Of a DNA stretch of 64,000 bases, positions 55,972 through 64,000 are shown piece after piece. The notes beneath the pieces were generated by a model, which saw only the letters and a list, made by a program, of their open reading frames with translations, was not told the DNA's origin and did no database searches. Positions within the stretch are counted from its first letter, which is position 1. The number at the start of each line of letters is the position of its first letter. The stretch is from Dyella terrae (GTDB taxonomy: Bacteria > Pseudomonadota > Gammaproteobacteria > Xanthomonadales > Rhodanobacteraceae): the NCBI RefSeq assembly GCF_022394535.1, contig NZ_CP089414.1, positions 2,170,001 through 2,234,000 of the forward strand, written 5' to 3'. The position numbers were made by a program, and so were the translations under genes.

Positions 55972-56822
55972 CTTCATCACAACTTGCTGCACCGTCCGCT
56001 GACCTGATCGAGGCGGATGTCACGCGCGTCTTTGCCGAAGATATCGGCACCGGCGATGCCACCGCCGACCTGTTGCCTGCCCACGCCTCGGCCAGCGCCA
56101 CGCTGACCTGCCGCGAAGACGCGGTGATGGCGGGCATCGACTGGTTCAACACCTGCTTCCGCCGGCTCGACCCCCAGGTTGAGATCGAATGGGCCTTTCG
56201 CGACGGCGATCGCGTCGCCGCTGGCTCCGTGATCTGCCGGCTACGCGGCAAGGCGCGCGCGCTGGTGAGTGCTGAGCGCTCGGCGCTCAACTTCCTACAG
56301 TTACTCTCCGGCACGGCCACGACAACCGCCGCGCATGTGGCCGCTGTCGCCGGCACCGGCGTGCGCGTGCTCGATACGCGCAAGACCGTGCCCGGGCTTC
56401 GGCTCGCCCAGAAATACGCCGTGCGTTGCGGCGGTGGTCACAACCACCGCGTGGGTCTCTACGACGCCATCCTGGTGAAGGAGAACCACATCATCGCCGC
56501 AGGTAGCATCAAGGCGGCGGCTGAGGCTGCCCGCCGCCTGCACCCCACGCTGTTGCTGGAAATTGAGGTAGAGAACCTGGACGAGCTGCAGCAGGCGTTG
56601 GATGCCGGCGCCGACCGAATCATGCTCGATAACTTCACCCTGCCCCTGATGCGCGAAGCAGTCGCCATCGCCAAGGGGAAGGCTGAGCTCGAGATATCCG
56701 GCAACGTGGACCTATCCACCATTGGTGGGTATGCGAGCACAGGCGTGGATTACATCTCGGTGGGCGCGCTCACTAAGCACGTGCGCGCCGTAGACCTGTC
56801 GCTTCGCCTGCAATTGGACTGA
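55968..56822 (+). CDS. nadC: Nicotinate-nucleotide pyrophosphorylase (carboxylating)
   Basis: A 284-residue enzyme turning quinolinate and PRPP into nicotinate mononucleotide in NAD synthesis. Shows EDIGTGDATADLL, LDTRKTVPGLRLAQKYAVRCGGG, the catalytic-site KENHI, EIEVENLDEL and the phosphate-binding EISGNVDLSTI / GVDYISVGALTK. Typical length; translationally coupled to the DUF1631 gene. Confidence 0.97.
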   Translation: MTSSQLAAPSADLIEADVTRVFAEDIGTGDATADLLPAHASASATLTCREDAVMAGIDWFNTCFRRLDPQVEIEWAFRDGDRVAAGSVICRLRGKARALVSAERSALNFLQLLSGTATTTAAHVAAVAGTGVRVLDTRKTVPGLRLAQKYAVRCGGGHNHRVGLYDAILVKENHIIAAGSIKAAAEAARRLHPTLLLEIEVENLDELQQALDAGADRIMLDNFTLPLMREAVAIAKGKAELEISGNVDLSTIGGYASTGVDYISVGALTKHVRAVDLSLRLQLD

Positions 56823-56904
56823 ACGTAGGACGTTCCGTTTCGCAAGGGGTTGCGTTCACATCGCGCCCCTTGCAAGCGGCCCGCAACGCCTACACTCTCG
56901 CCGC

Positions 56905-57316
56905 ATGAGCGAGCTTTCTGACCTGTTTATCCTGCTTCTGTTGCTGGCCGTCATCGGCCTGTGGCTCAAGCTGGCCCGTGGCCGCGAACAGGCTGCGCAG
57001 GAAGCACGCTTGCAGTGCCGCCAACACGGGCTGCAACTGCTGAGATGAAAGCGTCGGCCTGCGGGGTGTCCGGCTACTCCGTCAGCGAGGCCAATTGCTT
57101 CTGGAACGCTGCTATACGTTCGAAGTGAGCATCGATGGCAACGATCGCGAACCGGGAAAGCTTTGGTTGATCGGGCGCACACTCAGTGGCCTGAGCTTGC
57201 CGACTATCCAGACCCACCTGCCGGGCCTGTTGACCGAACACGAGCCGCCGCCGGCGATGGGCAACAACGTCATCCCGCTGCGCCCCCGTCTGCACAAGGA
57301 CAATCAGCTGCACTGA
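56905..57316 (+). pseudogene. DUF3301-like membrane-anchored gene with single-base frameshift
   Basis: ATG at 56905 reads MSELSDLFILLLLLAVIGLW, then LKLARGREQAAQEARLQCRQ and HGLQLLR, and stops at 57046. Removing one A at 57043 joins it to a frame that continues DESVGLRGVRLLRQRGQLLL, then ERCYTFEVSIDGNDREPGKL and WLIGRTLSGL, ending at 57316. The joined product (about 136 residues: one TM helix, then DE(S/T)VxLRxxRLRR and YxFEFS-type motifs) fits the DUF3301 family. The base is not in a homopolymer, so it may be a true mutation. As written only a 47-residue membrane peptide is made. Confidence 0.65.
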
Positions 57317-57358
57317 AGCCTTGGGCGACGGCTTGGCCGGCGCCCGCTCATGGGTGAC

Positions 57359-57811
57359 TTACTTCACCACCCGCAGGAAGGGCGCATTGCGCTTGGGCTT
57401 TTCAATGGCCTGGTCGCCATCGGAGGGGGGCGGCGTGTCATCTGGATCAGGCGAAGACGGTGGCGGCTGGTCGCCCCCTTCCTCTGCCGGGAACATCATG
57501 CCCTGCCCGTTCTCCTGCGCATACAGCGCCAGCACGGCCTGAACCGGGATATGGATGTTGTGGCTCACGCCTGAAAAACGCGCCTGGAAGCTAATCCAGT
57601 CGTTACCCAGATCCAGATTGGCGACAGCGCGCATCGCCAGGTTCAGCACGACCTGACCGTTCTTGATGACCTGAGGTGGCACTCGCACCCCTTCCCGCCC
57701 GGCGTCCACGAGGACGTAGGGAGTCAGATTGTTGTCGCTGATCCAGTCGTAAATCGCCCTGAGCAAATAGGGACGATTGGAGGACATCGGCGGAAGCTTG
57801 TCGTCGGTCAT
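57359..57811 (-). CDS. sspB: ClpXP specificity-enhancing factor SspB
   Basis: A 150-residue adaptor delivering ssrA-tagged proteins to ClpXP. The substrate-binding domain (about 10-108) has SNRPYLLRAIYDWISDNNLT, VNLAMRAV and ISFQARFSGVSHNI. A flexible Pro/Asp-rich linker leads to the C-terminal ClpX-binding tail (RNAPFLRVVK). It follows sspA by 175 bases on the same strand. Confidence 0.95.
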   Translation of the reverse strand: MTDDKLPPMSSNRPYLLRAIYDWISDNNLTPYVLVDAGREGVRVPPQVIKNGQVVLNLAMRAVANLDLGNDWISFQARFSGVSHNIHIPVQAVLALYAQENGQGMMFPAEEGGDQPPPSSPDPDDTPPPSDGDQAIEKPKRNAPFLRVVK

Positions 57812-57986
57812 TCAAAAACCTATGGAGGGCGCCGCCTCGCGGGACGGGGTCCGGGGGGCGCCAATGGGACGGCGTCAGTGTAATGCCAAGGCACGGCCAG
57901 TTGTCGCACCGTCGCTATAAAACGCCCCTCGCCCGGCCCGCAGGGGCTCGGAACAGCTCACGCGAAGACCGATGGCCCTGGGTGAG

Positions 57987-58610
57987 TCAGGGTCGCATGG
58001 CCTTTTCTTCTGGCGTCATGCTGCGGGCATAGCCTTGGCTGGCGAACAGGCGCTCGCCATAGTCCAGGATAGGCTTGCCCTCCCTTCCCAGGTCCACCCC
58101 CAGCCACGGCAGCCGCCACACTACGGGCGCCACCAAGCAATCGGTAAGGCTCATTTCCGGATTCAGGAAGAAACGGGAGGCCTTGAACAGCGGCAGCGTC
58201 GACAGCAGGTGCTCGCGCAGCCGCTTGCGGGCCGCATCCGCCGGCCGCCCACCCGCCCTGATGGCATCCATCTCGGGCAGCCAGTCCAGCTCGATGCGCA
58301 CGTTCGCCAGGCGCAGACGCGCCCTCGACAACGGGTCGATCGGCATCAATGGGGGGTGGGGATAGCGTTCGTCGAGGTATTCGCAGACGACCGCGGTGTT
58401 GTAGAGGGATAGGTCGCGATCAACCAGGGTCGGCATGGTGCCGTAGGGGTTGAGGTCGAGCAAATCTTCCGGCGGCTTGGCGGGATCGACGATCACCCGG
58501 TCATAGCTCACGCCTTTGGCAGCGAGCACCAGGCGCGTTCGATGGCACTGGATGCCATCTGCGGTGGTGTATAGGGCGAGTGCGGTACGCGAACGAGCGC
58601 TTTGGACCAT
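57987..58610 (-). CDS. sspA: Stringent starvation protein A (GST fold)
   Basis: A 207-residue RNA polymerase-associated protein. The thioredoxin-like N-domain has LYTTADGIQCHRTRLVLAAKGV and NPYGTMPTLVDRDLSLYNTAVVCEYLDERYP; the C-terminal GST helix domain follows. I start at 58610 (GGGGA upstream). The petABC-sspA-sspB order is standard in beta/gamma-proteobacteria. Confidence 0.93.
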   Translation of the reverse strand: MVQSARSRTALALYTTADGIQCHRTRLVLAAKGVSYDRVIVDPAKPPEDLLDLNPYGTMPTLVDRDLSLYNTAVVCEYLDERYPHPPLMPIDPLSRARLRLANVRIELDWLPEMDAIRAGGRPADAARKRLREHLLSTLPLFKASRFFLNPEMSLTDCLVAPVVWRLPWLGVDLGREGKPILDYGERLFASQGYARSMTPEEKAMRP

Positions 58611-58705
58611 GCGCGATCTCCCCATCGGCGTCAGCAAGTACGGCGACCCTCAAGCCCGTGTGGGACTCGCAGGCCGCCGTACCGTAGGCTCTGGAAGGTG
58701 ACGTC

Positions 58706-59455
58706 TTAGTGGACGTCCTTCCAGTACTCCTTCTTTAGCAGATATGCCAGGAAAGTGAAGCCCGCCAAGAAGAGCAGCACCCAGATGCCATAGCGCTGGC
58801 GCTGCAGGGCCGCGGGCTCGGCGGCGTACTCCAGGAAGTTGGTCAGGTCACGGGCGGCCTGCTGGTACTGGGGCTGCGTGAGCTTGCCTGGCTGGGAGAG
58901 CTCAAGCTTCTCCACGTCGTCGCTACCTTCCTTCTTCACGGCCGTCTGGATGCCCTGCAACTCCCACAGAGGGAATGGCATGGAGGCATTCGGGAACACC
59001 GTGTTGTTCCAACCCACCGGACGGGTGGGGTCGACATAGAAGGAATTGAGGTAGCCGTAGACCCAGTCGGCTGTCTTGGCACGCACTTCCAGCGAAAGAT
59101 CTGGCGGTGCTTTGCCGAAGAATTGCTGGGCCGAATCCTCCGGCATGTGCGAGATCACGACGTCACCGAACTTGGCGCCCGTGAAGTTGAGGTTCTTCAT
59201 CACCTCGTCTTCGGACAGACCCAGATCCTCGGCCATGCGCGAATAGCGCACGTACTTCAGCGAGTGGCAACCCACGCAATAGTTGAAAAACAACTTGGCG
59301 CCACGCTGCAGCGAAGCCTGATCGCGGATGTTGGTACCGGCGGAGGGCAGGCCGCCCTCTTCCTGCGCCATGACGGATTGGGTACCGACCAGCAGGCCAA
59401 CGGTGAGCGCGATCGTGGAAATGATTTTCTTCATCGAGGGCTGCCGCTTAGTCAT
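58706..59455 (-). CDS. petC: Cytochrome c1 of ubiquinol-cytochrome c reductase
   Basis: A 249-residue c-type cytochrome. A signal sequence (IISTIALTVGLLVGTQSVMA) precedes the haem site CVGCHSLKYVRYSRMAEDLG. The axial Met is probably in the NASMPFPLWEL region. A C-terminal anchor is YGIWVLLFLAGFTFLAYLL. The ATG at 59455 overlaps the petB end by eight bases; ATG 59434 is an alternative start. Confidence 0.96.
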   Translation of the reverse strand: MTKRQPSMKKIISTIALTVGLLVGTQSVMAQEEGGLPSAGTNIRDQASLQRGAKLFFNYCVGCHSLKYVRYSRMAEDLGLSEDEVMKNLNFTGAKFGDVVISHMPEDSAQQFFGKAPPDLSLEVRAKTADWVYGYLNSFYVDPTRPVGWNNTVFPNASMPFPLWELQGIQTAVKKEGSDDVEKLELSQPGKLTQPQYQQAARDLTNFLEYAAEPAALQRQRYGIWVLLFLAGFTFLAYLLKKEYWKDVH

Positions 59456-60749
59456 GGTCAAACACCACCCGCTCCGGAACTGGCTTGGTCTTTTCCCAGC
59501 CGAGCCGCGTGTAGAACCAGAGGAAGACGAAGTACCCGAAGTAGACGATGGTCATCACGCGACCGAACAGGTTTTCCCAGAACGTCGCATCCTTGGGCGC
59601 CCACTCAGTCGTCAGCTCGCCCACCACACCCGCACCCACCAGCGCCAAGCCGATGAACGAGGCCGCGAATGTCATCAGCGCCACCTTGAAGCCCGTGCCG
59701 CGATAACGGATGGAACGCACCTTTCCAGCATCGATCCATGGCAGCACGAACAGCAACGCGATCGCGCCGAACATGCCAAGCACACCCCAGAAGGCCGTGC
59801 CGAAGAACGACGGGATCATGCGCAGAATCGCGTAGAACGGGGTGAAGTACCACGACGGCTTAATGTGCGTCGGCGTGACCAGATTGTTGGCCGGAATGAA
59901 GTTGTCATGCTCCAGGAACCAGCCGCCAAAGGTTGGCGCGAAGAAGATGATGAACGCCGCGATGACCAGGAAGAAGCCGAGGCCGAACAGGTCCTTCACC
60001 GTGTAATACGGATGGAACGGAATGCCGTCCATCGGCGCCTTCGGATCCCAGCGGTTGCCCTTCGGGCCATGCTTGGTGTCCACGCCGTCCGGGTTGTTCG
60101 AACCCACTTCGTGCAGCGCAGCCAAGTGCAGCACCACCAACAGCAGCAGCACGATCGGCAATGCGATCACGTGCAACGCAAAGAAGCGGTTGAGCGTGGC
60201 ATCGGCCGGCAGGTAATCGCCCATGATCCATTCGACCAAGGACCCGCCAATCACCGGGATGGTACCGAACAGCGAGATGATCACCTTGGCGCCCCAGAAC
60301 GACATGTTGCCCCACGGCAACACGTAGCCCATGAAGGCCTCGGCCATCAGCGCCAGGAAGATCAGCATGCCAAGCAGCCACACCAGTTCGCGCGGCTTCT
60401 GGTACGAGCCGTACATCAACCCGCGGAACATGTGCAGGAACACCACCACGAAGAACAGCGAGGCACCCGTGGAGTGCATGTAGCGGATCAGCCAACCCCA
60501 CTCCACGTCACGCATGATGTACTCAACCGAGTTGAAGGCTTCCGCCGCACTCGTCTTGTAGTTCATGGTGAGGAAGATGCCGGTGACGATCTGGTTGATC
60601 AGTACCACCAGCGCCAGCGAACCGAAGTAGTACCAAAGATTGAAGTTCTTCGGCGCGTAATACTCGGTCATGTGCTTGCGGTACATGGGCATGAGGCCCG
60701 GTGCCCGCTCGTTGACCCAATCACCGACACGCGTGAATACGTTGGCCAT
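59448..60749 (-). CDS. petB: Cytochrome b of ubiquinol-cytochrome c reductase
   Basis: A 433-residue membrane protein with eight or nine helices. Shows the haem b histidines (GWLIRYMHSTGASLFFVVVFLHMFRGL and LNRFFALHVIALPIVLLLLVVLHLAAL), GYVLPWGNMSFWGA, and the Qo motif as PAFF-like region around PEWY equivalent (THIKPSWYFTPFYAILR). It starts on the petA stop (TGATG). Confidence 0.97.
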   Translation of the reverse strand: MANVFTRVGDWVNERAPGLMPMYRKHMTEYYAPKNFNLWYYFGSLALVVLINQIVTGIFLTMNYKTSAAEAFNSVEYIMRDVEWGWLIRYMHSTGASLFFVVVFLHMFRGLMYGSYQKPRELVWLLGMLIFLALMAEAFMGYVLPWGNMSFWGAKVIISLFGTIPVIGGSLVEWIMGDYLPADATLNRFFALHVIALPIVLLLLVVLHLAALHEVGSNNPDGVDTKHGPKGNRWDPKAPMDGIPFHPYYTVKDLFGLGFFLVIAAFIIFFAPTFGGWFLEHDNFIPANNLVTPTHIKPSWYFTPFYAILRMIPSFFGTAFWGVLGMFGAIALLFVLPWIDAGKVRSIRYRGTGFKVALMTFAASFIGLALVGAGVVGELTTEWAPKDATFWENLFGRVMTIVYFGYFVFLWFYTRLGWEKTKPVPERVVFDHD

Positions 60750-61354
60750 CAGCCTGCCTCCTTCGGATCCACGCCAACCTGGATGTGCGTGTCGTCAACG
60801 AAATGGTACGGAGGCACCAACAGGTTCTTCGGTGCAGGCACGCCCTGGTAGACGCGACCGGACATGTCGTAGCGCGACTTGTGGCAGGGGCAGTAAAAAC
60901 CACCCTTCCAGTCGGGATCGAACGGCTCGGGCTTCATCACCGGCACGAAATCGGGCACGCAGCCCAGGTGCGTACACAGCCCCACCAGCACCAGCCACTC
61001 GGGCTTGATCGAACGTGCTTCGTTCTGCGCGTACTTGGGCTGCTGTTCGGCCGAGCTGGAGTCAGACTTGGCATCGACCAAGCGTGCGTCCTGGCTGGGC
61101 AGCGCGTCGAGCTGCACCTTTGTGCGGTTGACCACGAACACTGGCAGGCCACGCCACGGGTACGTTACCCGCTGGCCCTCTTCGACCTTGCTGATGTCGA
61201 TAGTGACCGGGGCACCTGCGGACTTAGCCCGCGCACTGGGTTCCCACGACTTGATGAAGGGCACGACTGCCGTGACGACTCCCACACCTCCGACCACTGC
61301 CGTGGTCGCTGTGAGGAAGCGGCGGCGGCCGTGATCGACGACTTCGTTCGCCAT
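60749..61354 (-). CDS. petA: Rieske iron-sulfur subunit of ubiquinol-cytochrome c reductase
   Basis: A 201-residue protein. A Tat-type N-terminus (RRRFLTATTAVVGG) also serves as membrane anchor. The 2Fe-2S ligands are CTHLGC and CPCHKS. First gene of petABC. Start has GGAGAG upstream. Confidence 0.97.
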   Translation of the reverse strand: MANEVVDHGRRRFLTATTAVVGGVGVVTAVVPFIKSWEPSARAKSAGAPVTIDISKVEEGQRVTYPWRGLPVFVVNRTKVQLDALPSQDARLVDAKSDSSSAEQQPKYAQNEARSIKPEWLVLVGLCTHLGCVPDFVPVMKPEPFDPDWKGGFYCPCHKSRYDMSGRVYQGVPAPKNLLVPPYHFVDDTHIQVGVDPKEAG

Positions 61355-61736
61355 CAGGCTCTCCGGTACTTATGCCATTGAGACGCGGAACTTAATGAGT
61401 TCCACAGGTGCTTGCCAAGCGCGTCGATCAAGTCCGACAGCAAGAGACTACATGCTGCGACCGGAAAATCCCCCCTAAGTCTCCCCCTTAGAGAACAGCA
61501 GGCACGCGCGGTACCAGCACGATGAGCATGCAGCAGAGCCACAAGCCTTCCGTTGTCAGGCGCCTGGCGCACCGGGGAAACCCCGGAACAACCCGCTTCG
61601 CAAGCGCCAGCAGAATCTGACTCCCGCAAATCGCGTTAGTCTAGCGTCATGGCATGGCTCGTACAATAAAGCCGCCACGCCTGCGACACCTGTACACACC
61701 ACTCTCTAACACCTTGCTGCGAAACGCTTTAACGAC
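61355..61736. promoter_or_regulatory. Gap with divergent promoters of petABC and the DegS-like gene
   Basis: 382 bases without a gene. A perfect palindrome GGAACT-TAATG-AGTTCC lies at 61386-61402, about 30 bases before petA; it could bind a regulator. No clear sigma-E site is seen before the protease gene. Confidence 0.35.
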
Positions 61737-62918
61737 ATGAAACATGCCGCTGGCACGCTCGCATTCATTGCTCGCTTCGTGGTGCTCGGGCTGGCGGTTG
61801 CCTTCATCATCAGCCTGGTCTGGCCGAACGTGGGCAATCGACTGCGGGAACATCTCGGGGTTGTACACCCGACCACCGACTCCGTAAGCACACCGGCGCC
61901 GACACACTCGAGCGGTCCGATGTCCTACGCCGATGCCGTCGCCAAGGCGGCGCCCTCCGTGGTGAACATCTACGCCAACAAGATGGTGACCGAGCAAGCC
62001 GTGCAGATGTACACGGACCCCGTGCTCCAGCGCCTGTTCGGCGGACGCCCTGCGGGCCCCGCCTACAAGCGGCGTGAGCAAAGTCTGGGATCGGGTGTGA
62101 TCGTGCAGCAGGGCTACGTGCTTACCAACAATCACGTCATCGCCAATGCCGACGACATCCAGGTGCTGCTGTACGACGGCCGCGTCGCCAAGGCCACCGT
62201 GGTTGGCGCCGACCAGGAGACCGACCTCGCCGTGCTGCGCATCGACGCCGGCAACCTGCCGGTGATCCACATCGCCGATCAACGCCCCGGACGCACGGGT
62301 GATGTCGTGCTAGCCATCGGCAACCCGCTAGGCCTCAACCAGACGGTAACGATGGGCATCATCAGCGCCATCGGGCGTCAGTTGAATACGTCCAGCCCCG
62401 AAGACTTCATCCAGACGGACGCGGCGATCAACCTCGGTAATTCGGGTGGTGCCCTGGTCAACACCGACGGCGAACTGGTGGGCATCAACACCCTACTCAT
62501 CGGCAAAGCCGCCAACGCCGAAGGCATCAGCTTCGCCATCCCCGTGGCCAGCGCCAAGCGCGTGCTCGATCAGATTATCGATTCGGGTCATGTCGTCCGT
62601 GGCTGGATGGGCGCCGACTACACCTTCGTACCTGTAGCCGCCGATAGCGGCCTGCCGGCGGCGGCGCGCGGCGCACAGGTCACCGACATCTATCCGGGCG
62701 GCCCGGCGGCCCAGGCCGGCATCCAGCCGCACGACATCTTGCTGCGCATCGGCACGGAAGACATCGTCGATCCTGCTGACCTGCGCCGCCACGAAGCCGC
62801 GTTCAAGCCCGGGAGCAAGGTGGAAGTCTCCGGTCTGCGCAACGGCGCGCCATTCCACACCGAGGTGATCCTGGCCCAGCGCCCACCGATGACGCCGACG
62901 GCGTCACTGGATGGCTGA
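61737..62918 (+). CDS. DegS/AlgW-like periplasmic serine protease
   Basis: A 393-residue protease anchored by one N-terminal helix (FVVLGLAVAFIISLVW, about 15-31). The trypsin-like domain has the triad His in TNNHVI, Asp in ETDLAVL and Ser in GNSGGAL. A single PDZ domain (about 285-375; GAQVTDIYPGGPAAQAGIQPHD) follows. One PDZ plus membrane anchor fits DegS/AlgW, which cut anti-sigma factor RseA during envelope stress, better than DegP/DegQ with two. Its last 15 bases overlap the convergent transglycosylase gene. Confidence 0.9.
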   Translation: MKHAAGTLAFIARFVVLGLAVAFIISLVWPNVGNRLREHLGVVHPTTDSVSTPAPTHSSGPMSYADAVAKAAPSVVNIYANKMVTEQAVQMYTDPVLQRLFGGRPAGPAYKRREQSLGSGVIVQQGYVLTNNHVIANADDIQVLLYDGRVAKATVVGADQETDLAVLRIDAGNLPVIHIADQRPGRTGDVVLAIGNPLGLNQTVTMGIISAIGRQLNTSSPEDFIQTDAAINLGNSGGALVNTDGELVGINTLLIGKAANAEGISFAIPVASAKRVLDQIIDSGHVVRGWMGADYTFVPVAADSGLPAAARGAQVTDIYPGGPAAQAGIQPHDILLRIGTEDIVDPADLRRHEAAFKPGSKVEVSGLRNGAPFHTEVILAQRPPMTPTASLDG

Positions 62919-63989
62919 CACACCGGCAGCTGCCACCGGTGCGTGGCCGCCTGACGGATGGATAGCCAGCCCATAGCGCTTACGGAGTGTGCCCACACGC
63001 TCCACGTAAACCTGCGTTTCGGCAAAGGGCGGCACACCGTTGTACTTCTGCACGTTTCCGGGGCCCGAGTTGTAAGCCGCCGCCGCAAGGCGCTCATTGC
63101 CGTCGAAGGTGCGCAGCAGCAAGGCGAGATAACGGGCGCCACCACGAATGTTTTGCGCTGTATCGAAGGCATCGCGCACGCCCATGTTGGTGGCCGTGGC
63201 GGGCATCAGTTGCATCAGACCCTGCGCACCCTTGATCGAAAGCGCACGGGGATTAAATGCACTCTCTGCATGAATGATGGCTCGCAGGAAGGCCTCGTCC
63301 ACACCCGACTCCTGGCTCGCCAGCTGGATCACATCCGCATAGGCACCGAGATTGAGCGCCACCGAATCCCAGCGGATGTTCGAATGCAGATTGCACGCGG
63401 CACAGGTGGCGATATAGCTGAACAACATGGTCACGGCGCGCCCCTGATCACCGGCGGGCCGCAGGTTCGTGTACTCCACGCTGCCGTCCTTGCGCACCAC
63501 GCGGTAGACCGCGCCGCGCAAGACGCGACTGCCATCATCGGCCACGTCTGCGAGCGGCTTGTCGGGCACCGAATCACTTCGAGCGGGGCTGGCTTCGCTG
63601 TAGCTCCACTGCCCTGGCTTGCCGGTGGGCGTGGTGGACTGGGACGGCTGCGCGGGCGGAACGACACGCGCGGTGGTATCGACGGAATCCTTCACCCAAG
63701 CCACCGACGGGGGTTGCGGCGTGCTCGCCACCAACGCCTTGCTTGCAGAGGTATCGGCCGAGTCCTTGACCCCGGTCAGTGACGGCGCAGAAGACGTGGC
63801 CGTTGGCTTTCTACGCACCGGCTCGGGTGCCCCCGCGATACGGCTGCATCCCTGATAACCGGCGGCGCTACTACTGAAGACCACCTCACCCGACGAACCG
63901 GTGCAGCGATACAACGCCCCGGCATGACCCGCCCGAGGAAACACCAAGAACCCCATCAGGATCGCGCAGGCAGCCACCAGCCAGCGCAT
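62904..63989 (-). CDS. SLT-type lytic transglycosylase
   Basis: A 361-residue exported murein transglycosylase. The signal peptide ends near GHAGA (about 23). A DUF4124-like segment (about 24-50; LYRCTGSSGEVVFSS) precedes a low-complexity Ser/Pro/Thr region (about 55-160). The SLT domain (about 220-345) has the catalytic Glu in AIIHAESAFNPRALS, GAQGLMQLMPATA and AAAYNSGPGNV. It begins 11 bases from the window end with a good signal sequence, so it is probably complete. Confidence 0.9.
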   Translation of the reverse strand: MRWLVAACAILMGFLVFPRAGHAGALYRCTGSSGEVVFSSSAAGYQGCSRIAGAPEPVRRKPTATSSAPSLTGVKDSADTSASKALVASTPQPPSVAWVKDSVDTTARVVPPAQPSQSTTPTGKPGQWSYSEASPARSDSVPDKPLADVADDGSRVLRGAVYRVVRKDGSVEYTNLRPAGDQGRAVTMLFSYIATCAACNLHSNIRWDSVALNLGAYADVIQLASQESGVDEAFLRAIIHAESAFNPRALSIKGAQGLMQLMPATATNMGVRDAFDTAQNIRGGARYLALLLRTFDGNERLAAAAYNSGPGNVQKYNGVPPFAETQVYVERVGTLRKRYGLAIHPSGGHAPVAAAGVSAIQ

Positions 63990-64000
63990 CGGCGTGCGCA

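Noticed and set aside
59328..60851. 507-codon plus-strand frame opposite petB
   Set aside because: Glu/His/Arg-rich shadow of cytochrome b; no family signature.

Overview
The window is high-GC proteobacterial chromosome. Gene order and protein style point to the Xanthomonadales/Lysobacterales, most likely Rhodanobacteraceae (Dyella, Luteibacter or Rhodanobacter type). The main clues are the block thrS-infC-rpmI-rplT-pheS-pheT-ihfA-merR-tRNA-Pro, petABC followed by sspA-sspB, two large TonB-dependent receptors, and a FliA-type chemotaxis promoter. The genus is inference. Most of the window is ordinary core genome.

Layout. 1-5643 (minus): ABC-2 exporter ATPase and permease, two consecutive DesK-like histidine kinases, one NarL-type regulator and a truncated DUF3142 lipoprotein, nearly all with overlapping stop/start codons. 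5931-17246 (plus): class III aminotransferase-like enzyme, secreted ExeM-like nuclease, PsiF protein, ABC-F protein, upp, then a chemoreceptor and an EAL-CBS-GGDEF protein behind a FliA promoter. 17299-20846 (minus): pip, a YncE-like propeller and an FAD-linked 2-hydroxyacid dehydrogenase; serA diverges. 22259-22877 is the scar of an integrative element at tRNA-Pro. 22864-30627 (minus) is the translation block. thrS is preceded by what looks like a complete threonine attenuator: promoter, Thr-rich leader peptide and terminators.

30968-35965 holds a nucleotide-sugar epimerase, hemJ, tRNA-Val, uvrB, an orphan pseudopilin and a small lipoprotein. 36140-38558 is a second scar, at tRNA-Asn. It carries a 5'-truncated phage tail gene (gpD type), an HELGH metallopeptidase-like protein, an exported partner protein and an integrase stub of about 22 codons. 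38705-50379 (minus) holds ppnN, two TonB receptors, a candidate small RNA, an OlsF-like acyltransferase fusion and grxD-SDR-marC.

A 260-bp element with perfect 23-bp terminal inverted repeats separates grxD from sodB. sodB itself is frameshifted in a C8 run. purEK, a Trm112-like gene, a DUF1631 gene, nadC, a frameshifted DUF3301 gene, sspAB, petABC, a DegS-like protease and a lytic transglycosylase fill the rest.

The accessory points most worth a second look are the tRNA-Asn metallopeptidase module, the thrS leader, the paired tRNA scars that share 12-bp spaced repeats, and the grxD/sodB inverted-repeat element.
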